64,000 nt of DNA from contig JABRWF010000006.1 of assembly GCA_018343915.1 (NCBI GenBank), positions 2,294,001-2,358,000 on the forward strand, given 5' to 3'. This DNA is from Agroathelia rolfsii. Its lineage: Eukaryota > Basidiomycota > Agaricomycetes > Amylocorticiales > Amylocorticiaceae. Under the pieces are notes generated by a model, which searched no databases, was not told the DNA's origin, and saw only the letters and a list, made by a program, of their open reading frames with translations. Below, in pieces: positions 25,518 through 36,037 of this stretch (positions are counted from its first letter, which is position 1; each line of letters opens with the position of its first letter). The position numbers and the translations under genes were made by a program.

Positions 25518-26258
25518 ATGTCTTATTTCTTACCCCATCTTCCTTCTGGCTGGCACGTCGACGAAGCCATCAAATCTGAAGAAGACCGCGTTGTCGTCAT
25601 CCGTTTCGGGCATGACTGGGACTCGCAATGCATGACCATGGACGAAACACTCTACAGCGTCGCCGAGAAGGTGCAAAACTTTGCAGTAATATACCTCTGT
25701 GATATTACAGAGGTGCCAGACTTTAATAAGGCGCGTAAAAGACTTCGATGTGCATTCAAAGAACGTTTTGAAACTGAGCCCTGTCTACAGATGTATGAAT
25801 TGTATGACCCTTGCACTGTGATGTTCTTCTATCGGTACGACAATCCTTCCCCACATTGCAAACATCTTCCGCGGAGCTGACAGCCTTATTCTGTCATATC
25901 CTCTAGAAACAAGCACATCATGATTGATCTGGGCACTGGTAACAACAACAAAATGTGCGTAGTCTTATTTTCTTTGACTACAGCATATGACTCACAATCA
26001 ACGCTTTCCATTAGTAATTGGGCGATGGATAATAAACAAGAGGTTCGTCTATCATTTTGTCGTCCTGAGAACATATCCCCGTCTGACCTATTCGCTCGTT
26101 TCAGTTGATTGATATCATTGAGACCGTTTACAGAGGTGCATCCAAGGGACGTGGTCTTGTTGTCTCTCCGAAGGGTAAGGATGCATCAGTCTCCGTTTAC
26201 CTGGATGGCTAACGAAACGATATGTTCTACAGACTATTCCACTCGTTACCGTTATTAG
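25518..26258 (+). CDS. DIM1: Dim1/TXNL4A, U5 snRNP 15 kDa thioredoxin-like protein
   Basis: Essential pre-mRNA splicing factor of the U5 snRNP (yeast Dib1). Six exons: 25518-25730, 25791-25834, 25907-25954, 26015-26042, 26105-26174 and 26233-26258. The result is exactly 142 residues, the near-invariant family length. Sequence: MSYFLPHLPSGWHVDEAI, EEDRVVVIRFGHDWDSQCM, FAVIYLCDITEVPDFNK, MYELYDPCTVMFFYR, NKHIMIDLGTGNNNKINWAM, IIETVYRGASKGRGLVVSPK and the end DYSTRYRY. Identity to animal Dim1 is very high. Intron 1 (25731-25790) has a GC donor (AAG|GCGCGT), is 60 nt and has no in-frame stop. Reading through it would insert 20 basic residues between FNK and MYELYD, which no Dim1 I know of carries. 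The gene is head to head with cyclophilin H. Confidence 0.95.
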
Positions 26259-26451
26259 GTGTGCAGCCGTATCTGTTGCGGATTGTTTCTCTTCTGAACT
26301 TGTCATCTTCTATTTTGAGTCTCTTCAACATATGTACTTTTACAGTCGCAATGCCATCAAATAACCCTTCTTCAGCTATTATATATTGCTGAAAGAAATA
26401 TTACATCTAAGAACAAGCGATATACATGTAGTGGGATTGAAATCAGAACAT

Positions 26452-27004
26452 TTAATCAAGCTTTCCCTTCTTAGCTTGGCTGATACGGTGGTTCAGCTCA
26501 AACCAAATCGGGTAACCAATGTATACCGTAGTAAGGACGTATATTGTCTAAAGAACCAATCAATAAGAAAAAAATAGAATTAGACACCAGCAACCGAATT
26601 TATTGGGCACCACTGAACGGAAATACACTCACGCAGAGGAAGAAACTCGTATGCTTCCTGGCCACATACCACGTATACAACGCCTCGAAGACATGAACGA
26701 TGGGGGTAGAATACACTGCATACTTGAACTTATCAATCCCGCCCACACTATTAACAAACGATCGGCCGAGGTCGAAGAATGGCAGCTCGGCCGCTGGGAA
26801 GGGCTTGAAAGAGGCCACAGCGGAATATACAAGGAAGGATATCATGACCAGCGATGCCCATGCATGTGAGCTGAAGTAGAATTTGGTTATTTGGGGCTCG
26901 ACCTCCTGAAAGCGCGGACCACGAAAGGCAGTCAATTTAAAAAGTCGATGGTCAGTGCTGTAAACCTCTTTGAGAGGCGAGTGTGGCTGATTCTGGACGA
27001 ACAT
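26452..27004 (-). CDS. TMEM254-like (DUF4499-type) small membrane protein
   Basis: The last exon (26547-26452) encodes TIYVLTTVYIGYPIWFELNH. The main exon ends at 26633 and encodes PQITKFYFSSHAWASLVMI, KPFPAAELPFFDLGRSF and a conserved HVFEALYTWYVARKHTSFF stretch. The layout (helix, F-D-x-G-R loop, His/Glu helix, RKH, final helix) resembles TMEM254/DUF4499 proteins and the C-terminal half of the gene at 31546-32401, so this is a paralogue lacking the DUF2470 half. The 5' end is uncertain. I use ATG 27004 with an intron GTTTAC...TTTCAG of about 72 nt that lacks stops, so retention is also possible; a better-context ATG lies just upstream in another frame. It is divergent from SDR2. Function unknown. 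Confidence 0.6.
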
Positions 27005-27710
27005 GTATGCGTGCCATTGTGTCTGGATATAGTGTTTCTTTTGGAAGCAAAGAAGATGTCCACCGTCAGTCAGTAAGGTTGTTGGTGTATAGTCGAAAGA
27101 GAACCGTTGGGGATTGCGAGGGATTCAGAGTATATAACAGAGGTGTCGGGCATCATGTACCCGACTAGCCGATTGGTGGGGAAGGTTGCACTGGGATGAT
27201 TTTGAGGCATTTCGAGTGATCCGCCTTGGCCGGTGCAATAAAGATATGAGGATCAGGCATGGGAACTGTTGTCGTTATTTGTGATCAAGCTGTGTAAATG
27301 AACGTAACACTTGAAACATTTGTTACAAACTAATGTCATCAGTACAATTCCTTGGACAGATTTCGGTGACAGCGATCGGATATCCGCTACTTATTCGCAA
27401 CATTGACAGCCTCCTACCTTTGAACATCCCTTGAACACAACTATACTTCGACCAAGCACACGTGGGTACTTACTGCTATACTGTGATTATAATTTGTGTA
27501 ACTTATGATATACCCGGTTTGCTTACATACATCATTAGTATTCTTAGCGCATTCAGAATGACGCAACGTCACGCAAGACCATTGAGACATGTATCAATAG
27601 CCATGACTATCATTGGCATATAAGAACTTGGGTGGTCCCCACTTGGGGTGCACCATACTACTTCGATAACTACTATAACCTGAAAGCGATATCGTTCACC
27701 TTCACGAGCC
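27005..27710. promoter_or_regulatory. SDR2 upstream region
   Basis: 706 bp between divergent starts. It includes the 39 bp block at 27549-27587 shared with SDR3. No other gene is seen. Confidence 0.4.
27549..27587 (+). promoter_or_regulatory. 39 bp promoter block identical upstream of SDR2 and SDR3
   Basis: Identical over 39 bases to 29819-29857, while the flanks have diverged. It contains TGACG (27559-27563) and CGTCA (27567-27571), an inverted pair of CRE/bZIP half sites with a 3 nt spacer. It lies about 125-160 bp upstream of both start codons. Confidence 0.6.
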
Positions 27711-29190
27711 ATGTCCACCGCACGCCAGCTCTTCATCGTATCTGGAATAGGTGCATACATCATACTTCTCAAGAACGTGCATATCGAATTTTTGCTTACA
27801 AAATAGCCAAAAGGAAATGGTTCTGGGACGGGCAAGTACTATACCTCGAGCTGACCTCGTTCGGGTCGATTATGCGGTTAATTGATTTTTCATCATGATC
27901 AACCGATACACAGGTGCCGCCTCTGCGTATGTGCCTTCAATTGGAGTCGGAATCGCGCTGACCATCTATATATATATATATATCTTATCAATAGACGTTT
28001 GTTCGCGAAGCAGGGATATAGCGTTGCTCTCCTTGCCCGAGGCGTCGACTCACTACGTATCCTTGCGGATGAAATCAAACAATCTGGTGGAGATGTAAGA
28101 CTCATGTCGATTACGATTAAAAGATAGCATATACTTACTTTCTCGCCCTTTGTTTTAGGCGGAAGGGTTTCCCTTGAAAGATTATACCCAAGAATCTGTA
28201 TCCGCCGCCTTCCAGGCTATCCGGTCCAAATGGCCCTCAGTTCCTATACGCGTGGCATTATTTAACTCAGGTCAGTTGATGCTCATGTCGTCGTTCGATA
28301 CGGAAGCGCAGCCAAATGACCAACTTCTTGTCCGAATTAAATGTGTTCACGAATACAGGCTTCACGATTTGGAAGCCTTTCCTCGATAACACACCTGAGG
28401 ATGTCAAAGAAAGCATAGATACTAATCTTCTTGCTGGATTTGCATTTGCGAGAGAATCTATTCTCGCCTTCAAGGATCAGGAGTTGAACGAACAGGGTAA
28501 ACGAGGAACGCTCATTTTCACAGGTGCTACAGCGTCGATCAGAGGCAACGTTACATCGAGCGCTTTCAGCGCTGGCAAGCATGGTCTACGTGCCTTATCT
28601 CAGAGCCTCAATAAGGAGTTTGGGAAACAAAATATTCATGTATGTTGTATCCTGCTTATTGATGCTTTTCTAATTTGACGCCTCGTCAACTGATAATAGG
28701 TGGCGCATGTTCGTATTCGATATAACTTTAAACATAGATGATTTATGCTAACTAGTGCCCGTGTTCCTCAGAGCGTTATTGATGGAGGTCAGTAATTGTG
28801 CCCCTATAAACTCGATTCACGCACACTCCGAGTCTCAGCCTTATCTCAGTCATTATAACGGATCGAAACAAGTCTCGTCGCAACGACCCTGAGTGGGAGA
28901 AGAACAAAGATGTTCGTCTTGATCCCGAGAGCATTGCAAACGTGAGTCCATGATTCGTTATTTTTCCAGAAAAGAATCATTGTAATAAGATGCGTATGAA
29001 TAGTCGTATTTGTATCTTGTCAACCAAGACCGTTCTGCTTGGACGTGGGAACTTGATCGTGAGTAGTCTATCCCCGCTCCGAGATAAAACTATAGACTAA
29101 TGTTGCTTTTGTAGTACGGTAAGGTGTTTTGAGTAGATTCAAAAGATTCAACTAACCCATGATGCCAGCCCAAGCCATGAGAAATGGTGA
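27711..29190 (+). CDS. Short-chain dehydrogenase/reductase, paralogue 2 (SDR2)
   Basis: Twelve exons: 27711-27750, 27814-27831, 27914-27926, 27995-28094, 28159-28270, 28359-28639, 28700-28708, 28772-28787, 28850-28941, 29004-29058, 29115-29118 and 29169-29190. Lengths are 40, 18, 13, 100, 112, 281, 9, 16, 92, 55, 4 and 22 nt, giving 253 residues. The Gly-rich loop is GIGGNGSGTGAASA. It is followed by RLFAKQGYSVALLARG, VALFNSGFTIWKPFL, GTLIFTGATASIRGN, FSAGKHGLRALSQSLNKEFG, HVAH, SVIDG, IITDRNKSRRNDPEW, AWTWELD and LRPSHEKW. The usual YxxxK Tyr is His here (GKHGLRAL). Intron 2 (27832-27913) has a GC donor, GCAAGT. Exon 11 is the 4 nt TACG, which completes a Leu codon and starts the Arg of the family's ELDLRP end. 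Tandem with SDR3; both genes appear intact. Substrate unknown. Confidence 0.88.
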
Positions 29191-29980
29191 ACATAAACTA
29201 AATTCAAGCGTATTCGCTGATACTACACGTATGCGATCATGAATACATGGGAAATTCAAAACGAGATAACTGTACTTAATTCAATTTTCATTACCAACCG
29301 AATCCTTGTTTTCTGTATCATGTTGCATCTTAAGCAGAATGAGAAATTCAAGCAACTTAAGGTGCAGAATATAATATTAAGCAACTCAGTTAATAAATTA
29401 CATTAAAGAGTATCACTTATACCAACAAAAAATCCATCATATATTTTATAAGGCACGTTTTGAATAAAAAGTCGTAGCATACACCCCTGTAGAGATCGAT
29501 CATGTCACGTAATTTTTGGTTAAAAGTGATGATTAATAACTTTTGATGTTAAAATTTATTGCTCATGAAATATACTAGTGCAATTACTTTTTTACAGCTG
29601 TCACAATCACTGGCAAGTCAATGTTCCTTCCTTGAGGGACCCGGTTGGACCTGGTCATTTGCAATTACTTTTCGCAATGGTCCGCCTTTGAACTTACTAA
29701 TGAAACGTCACCATTCATTCAAGTCGTGCATCAATGCTGCTTACTGACGGTACCAGCATATCCCCGACAGCAGCGCTGGCCTTACGATATGATTACTGAT
29801 TTGCTTACACATACTGGTGCATTCAGAATGACGCAACGTCACGCAAGACCATTGAGAACCTGCATCCATAATCATGATCATCACCGACAAAGAAGTATAA
29901 GAACTTGGGCCACCCCCAGGTCACCCTCACACACACCACAGCAAGCTTGAACCCAAAGTTGTTACCATCTCTGCCAAATC
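29191..29980. promoter_or_regulatory. Intergenic between the SDR tandem copies
   Basis: 790 bp, AT-rich in the first part (29250-29560). The second part holds the SDR3 copy of the shared promoter block. Nothing else is recognised. Confidence 0.4.
29819..29857 (+). promoter_or_regulatory. Shared SDR promoter block, SDR3 copy
   Basis: Second copy of the 39 bp block described for SDR2, with TGACG and CGTCA at the same spacing and a similar distance (about 125 bp) to the start codon. Confidence 0.6.
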
Positions 29981-31458
29981 ATGTCTGCCGCACGCCAACT
30001 TTTCGTCGTCTCTGGTATAGGTGCATACATCATGCGGTTTCAAGCCATGTATATTGTTTACTGATCATGAAACAATTCAAAGGAAATGGATCTGGGACGG
30101 GCAAGTACCAACCTTCTAACCACGAACCGCTCAGACTGAACAGATAGCCTATGTGTGTTATTGCCAACTGACACACAGGTGCCGCTTCCGCGTATGTACC
30201 TTCAAATGGGTCCGGTCCCTTGTTATCTGTCTCTGGCTAACTAATGCACACTATATCAATAGACGTTTGTTCGCAAAGCAGGGATATAGCGTTGCCCTCC
30301 TTGCTCGAGGCGCGGATTCACTACGTATTCTTGCAGACGAAATCAAGCAGGCCGGTGGGGATGTAAGATTTATCCCAATCATGAGTCAAGTATAGCATAT
30401 ACTTACTTGTTCGATATCTATTATAGGCAGAAGCGTTTCCTTTGAAGGATTACACGCATGAATCCATATCCTCGGCCTTCCAAGCTATTCGGTCTCAGTG
30501 GCCTTCAGTTCCTTTGCGTGTAGCGCTATTTAACGTAGGTTAGTCACATCCAAGCTACTGATTCATTCGTAATCAAGTTTGTTTATCAATGGGTGAAGCC
30601 TATGGTGTTTGGAAACCATTCCTCGAGACCACACCCGAAGAGGTCAAAGAAAGCATCGACACCAATGTCCTCGCCGCTTTTGCATTTGCGAGAGAATCAA
30701 TCCTTGCTTTCAAAGACCAGGAGTTGAACGAACACGGTAAACGTGGAACGCTCATTTTCACAGGCGCTACGGCATCAATCAGAGGTAACACGACGACGAG
30801 CGCTTTCAGCGCTGGAAAGCATGGTATACGCGCCCTATCCCAGAGTCTCAACAAGGAGTTTGGGAAACAAAATATTCATGTGCGTAGTGTTTGTTCTCGT
30901 CCGCATCACTAGCTCAAAGCTTAAATATGATGGCTTTATGACTACAGGTAGCACATGTTCGTACTCGATGATTCTGTGATTATGAATGTTTTATACTAAC
31001 AAAGTTTTTCAAAACTCAGAGCATCATCGATGGCTGTGGGTGATCACGCAGACTTAATCGAGATTTGTTTCTCATTTTCATTCTATTTTTCGGTTTGACT
31101 ATAGCTATTCTTACGGATCGATCGAAGTCCCGCCGCAATGACCCCGAGTGGGAACAAAACCGGGATGTCCGTCTTGATCCTAATAGTATTGCCAACGTGA
31201 GTCCATAGTCTGTCATTTCGAGAAAACATTCTAACAGGGCACACACGATAAAAGGGATATCTGTACCTTGCACATCAGGATCGTTCTGCTTGGACGTGGG
31301 AGCTTGATTGTAAGCCGCCTTTATTCATCCCAAACAACATTGTAAACTAATGTTACCGGGTGCTTTTTGCAGTACGGTGAGAATTCCCTGAGCCCAATTC
31401 GGAGAATTCAACTAACTCATCTATGATGGAAACTAGCCCAAGCCATGAGAAATGGTGA
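29981..31458 (+). CDS. Short-chain dehydrogenase/reductase, paralogue 3 (SDR3)
   Basis: Twelve exons: 29981-30020, 30083-30100, 30179-30191, 30263-30362, 30427-30538, 30599-30879, 30948-30956, 31020-31035, 31105-31196, 31255-31309, 31373-31376 and 31437-31458 (253 residues). Every exon has the same length as in SDR2. It encodes GIGGNGSGTGAASARLFAKQ, VALFNVAYGVWKPFL, ATASIRGNTTTSAFSAGKHG, SIIDG, LTDRSKSRRNDPEWEQN and LRPSHEKW. Intron 2 (30101-30178) again has a GC donor, GCAAGT, and exon 11 is again the 4 nt TACG. The acceptor for exon 6 is AAG at 30596-30598; an earlier AG would leave a 39 nt intron and four extra residues. Sequence similarity to SDR2 extends into the promoter, so this is a recent tandem duplication. 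It is convergent with the DUF2470 gene, 87 bp away. Confidence 0.88.
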
Positions 31459-31545
31459 AAGTAAATCGAACATCAAATATGACCACCGAGACTACATGTA
31501 CATGATAATAAATACATAGGAAATCTGAAATGAGAAAACTATACT

Positions 31546-32401
31546 CTATTCAACTTTCATCACCGACTGAATCCTTGCCTCTTGTATACGGTGCCGGATT
31601 TCGAATAAAACAGGATATCCAAACAAGAAAGTGCCAAGCACATACTGAGCCTATATAAAGCGATTTCAATAAACTGAGCTAATTTATAATGGAAAAAGCA
31701 TTACTTACACCAACAGTAAATCCGGTATGCTTCCTACAGATACTCCATGCGTATAGTGCCTCCAAAGGGTGTAGGACTCCCACAACAATCCAACTCAATT
31801 TGATAGCAGCCAGTCCACCTACGTAGCTCACCAGCAGCCTTCCGTAATCGAATGCACTCGATTCAGCTTGTGGGATAGGTTTGACGGTTGCCAACGTGCA
31901 ATATACCAAAAGCCCGAGCATAGCTATCGGGACAAGGGCTCCGCTCGGGAAGTGGAATTTAGTAATCTGAGGTGCTTTGATCTGAATGTATGACAACGGC
32001 ACATTGGTGTCAGTTGAGATAGTCTGGTATAAGCACACAAGGGTAGAACGGACCATTCCCAGGGCCTCCTGTGCCTCCGCTTTCATACTCAGCAGACGAG
32101 GCTTGACATCGTTATAGCCGGAAAGCGGTGGTGAAATCGGAATGACAATATCCTGGGTTTTGCCAGCTTTCGTTGTGTAGTTCAGCGACATGCTCTTGGG
32201 GAATACATGTTAGCGGGATACCAAGCTATTTTTGTTCCCATAACCATGGCTCACCTTAGTGTCTATGGCTGTTAAACGAGCTTTGGTTACTGGCTCAGAT
32301 ACTTTGCCAAAGTGTTTGACATATGCGACGAGTGTGTCCGGGTGACTGGACATGTACATGCATAGGAATGAGGACTTTTCAGCGACTGGATCAGATGCCA
32401 T
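31546..32401 (-). CDS. DUF2470 + TMEM254-like fusion, integral membrane protein
   Basis: Three exons: 32401-32255, 32194-31709 and 31650-31546 (245 residues, phase 0 joins). The N-terminal part, MYMSSHPDTLVAYVKHFGKV then KARLTAIDTKSMSLNYTTK, matches DUF2470, a small domain found at the end of heme-handling and FMN-binding proteins. Residues ~110-245 form the membrane part: APQITKFHFPSGALVPIAML, AESSAFDYGRLLVSYVGG, VVGVLHPLEALYAWSICRKH and LGTFLFGYPVLFEIRHRIQE. This second half aligns with the separate small protein at 26452-27004. Function in fungi is unknown to me. It is divergent from MTO1 (428 bp) and convergent with SDR3. Confidence 0.78.
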
Positions 32402-32829
32402 GGTGAGTTACGAGTAAGAAAGTAAGGATATCGTCTGTACGAGGTCGCAAGTGGTGGTGTGATATTATAACAAACAGTGTGCTTCAAGCTGGTGCCCGTG
32501 GTGTGCGTGTGTGATCCGGCTTGAGCGGGAAATGCGGGTGAATAACGTCGGAGTCTGCCTACGGAAGGCATTCGCCGGTGCCGGGCTTTATGCTTCATTG
32601 AAATCCCAAGATTAGGCAATGCCTTCACAGTCATATTCCTATAGACATCGGATGCGCTCGTGCAAGTATATGACTAAGTCCAGAGTAAGGGCAAAACTTG
32701 TTCATCAATCATTTGTCGAGCCAGGCAGCCATGCTCAGTTCATGCCGGTAATACTGCTTCGCATAGGAAACAGCAAAAAGGGATTTGAGATGCATCGGAA
32801 GCAAAAACTACTCTTGAATATTAGCTTGA
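32402..32829. promoter_or_regulatory. Divergent region, DUF2470 gene and MTO1
   Basis: 428 bp between outward-facing starts. It contains one copy of the dispersed motif around TCGGAGTCTGCCTACGG (32548-32564). Confidence 0.45.
32548..32564 (+). repeat. Dispersed 17 bp motif, copy A
   Basis: TCGGAGTCTGCCTACGG. It is related to the copies at 36021 and 48037 and is followed about 15 nt downstream by a CCG-rich GCTTT word, also partly shared. Confidence 0.5.
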
Positions 32830-35817
32830 ATGCTTCGATCAGCGACTGTCAAAAGACTTTCTCGCTCATACCGTACAGAATGTTTCTTGCAGAGACGTTA
32901 TCTGGCATCTGAGGTCCTTGCAGCGAGCTATGATGGTACATAATCCTGTACACACCCTTGGGCGGAATTTCTCATAAACTTGTCCTCTCAATACTAGTCT
33001 GTGTAATTGGTGGCGGACATGCAGGCTGCGAAGCAGCCGCGGGCTCTGCCCGAACTGGAGCACGTACAGTCTTGTTAACCCAAAAGCTAGAGACCATAGG
33101 AGAGCTTTCATGTAACCCCAGTATAGGCGGTGTTGGCAAGGGCACGCTAGTTAGGGAAGTGGATGCGCTGGACGGTGTCATGGGACGTGTAGCAGGTATG
33201 TATGAATAGCTGTGGTATGTCAAGTTGAATTATTGAAGTGTAAGATAGACAAGGCGGGCATACAGTTCCAGATGCTCAACCAATCCAAAGGTGCTGCAGT
33301 CTGGGTATGATAATATTATCTTCCATATCCCCTCCTTCGCTGAAAGCAGCCGTCTCTCAGGGACCACGAGCTCAAATTGACAGAAAGCTGTATAAATCTA
33401 ATATGCATAAGCTTATATTTAACTATCCGAATCTCGACGTTCGCGCTGGAAGTGTTTTTGATCTCATCCTCGAGCACGACGCACCCTCCGCGAATTTAGG
33501 TCCAGGACAATGGGCTAAAGTCAAAGGTGTACGGCTAGGTCTGTTGCTAAGATGTTATCCCCTACTTGCCTTCTCGATAACTAACTTTGAACTAGAAACC
33601 GGTGAGATTATATCCTGTTCGCAGGTGGTCATATGTACAGGCACATTCTTGGGAGGAGAAATCCACATAGGTAATTTTACCCTTGTACTTTTTTTCTCGT
33701 TGTTTTCATAGCGCAAGTCTTATAGGGCCGAAAACTTTCCCTGCTGGCCGCATCAACGAAGCACCCTCAATAGGCCTCTCGAATTCTCTTCGGTCGGCCG
33801 GATTTCAATTAGGCCGTTTGCAGACTGGCACGCCTGCTCGTCTGGTTATGAGTACGATCAACTTCGAAGGCCTTGAGAAGCAAGTGGGTGACGCATACCC
33901 GGCACCCTTTAGTTTTGTTTCCAATACAGTGGATAATGCGGTAATCATACATCTAATCCGACAAACTCTGGCATTGAGATATTAATATGCGCATATAATC
34001 AGAAAAACCAAATATATTGCTATCAGACCCGGACAACGCCCGTAACGCATGAATTGATCAGAGAAAGTATACACTCTAGTGTACACATACAGGAAACAAA
34101 GAAAGGCATGTCTTTTAGTTGATTGGACTGGTCATTTATCTGACGTAGTTGAACCAGGTCCTAGATACTGCCCTTCGCTCGAATCTAAAGTCCTGCGTTT
34201 TGGGGATAAATCAAGTCATACGGTCTGGCTTGAACCGGAGGGATACGATTCTGGTACATACATCGCCAAGACAAACCTAAGTCTATACATTGATATTGCT
34301 TTTTAGATGTCATTTATCCAAACGGCCTTTCATGTAGTATGGCAGAAGAACTGCAGCTGCCAATGCTTCGCAGTGTACCTGGACTAGAGAAGGTTGAGAT
34401 TGTTCGACCGGCATACGGTGTAGAATATGACTACATTGATCCAAGGGAGCTCTTGCGTGAGTAAAGGCATCAACTCATTTGAATCAAGTCTCCCAGACAT
34501 CTCACTTCATTTCAGCAACACTGCAGACAAAGCGCATTCCGGTATGTCTGGAATCTCCATTTTATGGTCATCATGCAGAATAGCTGAGTGATTTTAGGGC
34601 CTTTTCCTCGCTGGTCAAATTAATGGTTTGCTTCTTCTTGCTCATATGTTCTATCTCTTGCTAATAGTTCAAATAGGGACAACGGGATATGAAGAAGCCG
34701 CAGCACAAGGCGTTGTTGCTGGCATCAACGCCGGACTTGCCGCAAAGGGCCTGTCACCTCTGGTTCTGACGCGTGCGGATGGCTATACTGGTGTGATGAT
34801 CGACGACCTTATTGTCAAGGGTGCAGAAGAACCATGTACGCCGTGTTTGCTGGCAGACTGTTGCTACTTACATATTCTTACTCTTGTTGGACGGTTATGC
34901 AGATCGGATGTTCACCTCTCGCTCCGAATATCGCATGACGATTAGGAGTGATAACGCAGATTTGCGACTTACTGCCAAAGGTTTGCACCATTCTATATTC
35001 TTTAAATTATCGGATATTTATCGTGTTCCTTGATAGGCCGGAAAGCGGGTGTCATTTCAGATTCTCGCTGGGGCAAATTTGTTAGTGACAAGAGTAGTCT
35101 TGAAGCTGCATCTGGACTTCTGCAAGATACCGTTCTTAGTCCACAAGTGAGTTTTGTTCGGCTCACTATACATCTCTTCGGATTCTCAGGTAGCACTACC
35201 CCAGGGTTGGGAGAAGTTTGGTTTTGACGTTAGGCGTGATGGCATAATGCGCAGGTTAGTGAAAAGAATTTCTCTTGGCGGCGATAGAACAATCGCATTG
35301 ATAGCTCGGTTGTGTTAGCGGCTTCGAAATGCTTCACAACCCCAAGATAACTATCACCGACTTGTTGTCTTCCGATGCTATTCCTGGCCTGTCGAAGTTC
35401 GACCCAAGGATACTAGATAGGGTGGGCATTGATGGTAAGTCAAGCGGGCGTCGGATCCCTTATCTGACATGGTCCATGACTCATTTCTGGAATTTATAGG
35501 TCGTTATGCTGCGCATCTATACCGCCAAGCAGCAGACCTACGCACATTCATGGAGGATGAATCTCTTGCACTGGATCCGTTCATGGACTACAATACTGTT
35601 ATAGGCTTGAGCAGTGAAGTCAAGGAGAGGCTTAACAAAGCTAGGCCCACGTCCATTGTATGTAGGATTCAATCATCCAATTTGACCCCATCACTCATCC
35701 ATCTAATAGGGTGCAGCGAAAAGAATGGAGGGCATGACGCCCACAGGAATAATATACCTTTTGAGGCATGCAAAGCGCACCCACAGTCGGCGAGACACGA
35801 CAGCTCTTGGAGCATAG
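32830..35817 (+). CDS. MTO1: MTO1/GidA/MnmG, mitochondrial tRNA wobble-uridine modification enzyme
   Basis: FAD protein that, with MSS1, makes the 5-carboxymethylaminomethyl group on mitochondrial tRNA wobble U. Eighteen exons run from 32830-32935 and 32998-33195 to 35500-35657 and 35710-35817; all phases close at 674 residues. The start [15 protein letters not shown] is an Arg-rich mitochondrial presequence. [16 protein letters not shown] is the dinucleotide-binding motif. Further MnmG motifs are [86 protein letters not shown] and [20 protein letters not shown]. The C-terminal helical part ends in TALGA. The intron at 34106-34157 needs a GC donor (AAAG|GCATGT) to join TKK to GPRYCPS. Exons are small (26, 28 and 56 nt among them). 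The first exon was inferred by phase and presequence character. Confidence 0.93.
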
Positions 35818-36033
35818 ATGCTACATTGCAATCTTATACTAGACGTGTGGTAAATTTCACTTGAGGATTTAGATAATGGAGGTCGGTTATGTTATCTTAC
35901 GTTGTACACTAATATGATCTATCACAAATCATTTTCGACTCTTGATTTGACTACTATCACTTCCACACTGAGTTAAGTCTCTCCCTTTCCTTACTCTGAT
36001 TCAAATGAGCTGGACGAACATCGGAGTCTGCGT
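35818..36033. other. Intergenic after MTO1
   Basis: A short 3' flank. It ends in a copy of the dispersed motif (36021-36037). Nothing else is seen. Confidence 0.4.
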
Positions 36034-36037
36034 ATGG
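36021..36037 (+). repeat. Dispersed 17 bp motif, copy B
   Basis: TCGGAGTCTGCGTATGG, preceded by GAACA as in copy C. Confidence 0.5.

Noticed and set aside
30539..30577. Upstream acceptor for SDR3 exon 6, giving extra residues VCLSM
   Set aside because: It would make a 39 nt intron and a length unlike SDR1 and SDR2. The AAG at 30596-30598 restores the same 281 nt exon length.
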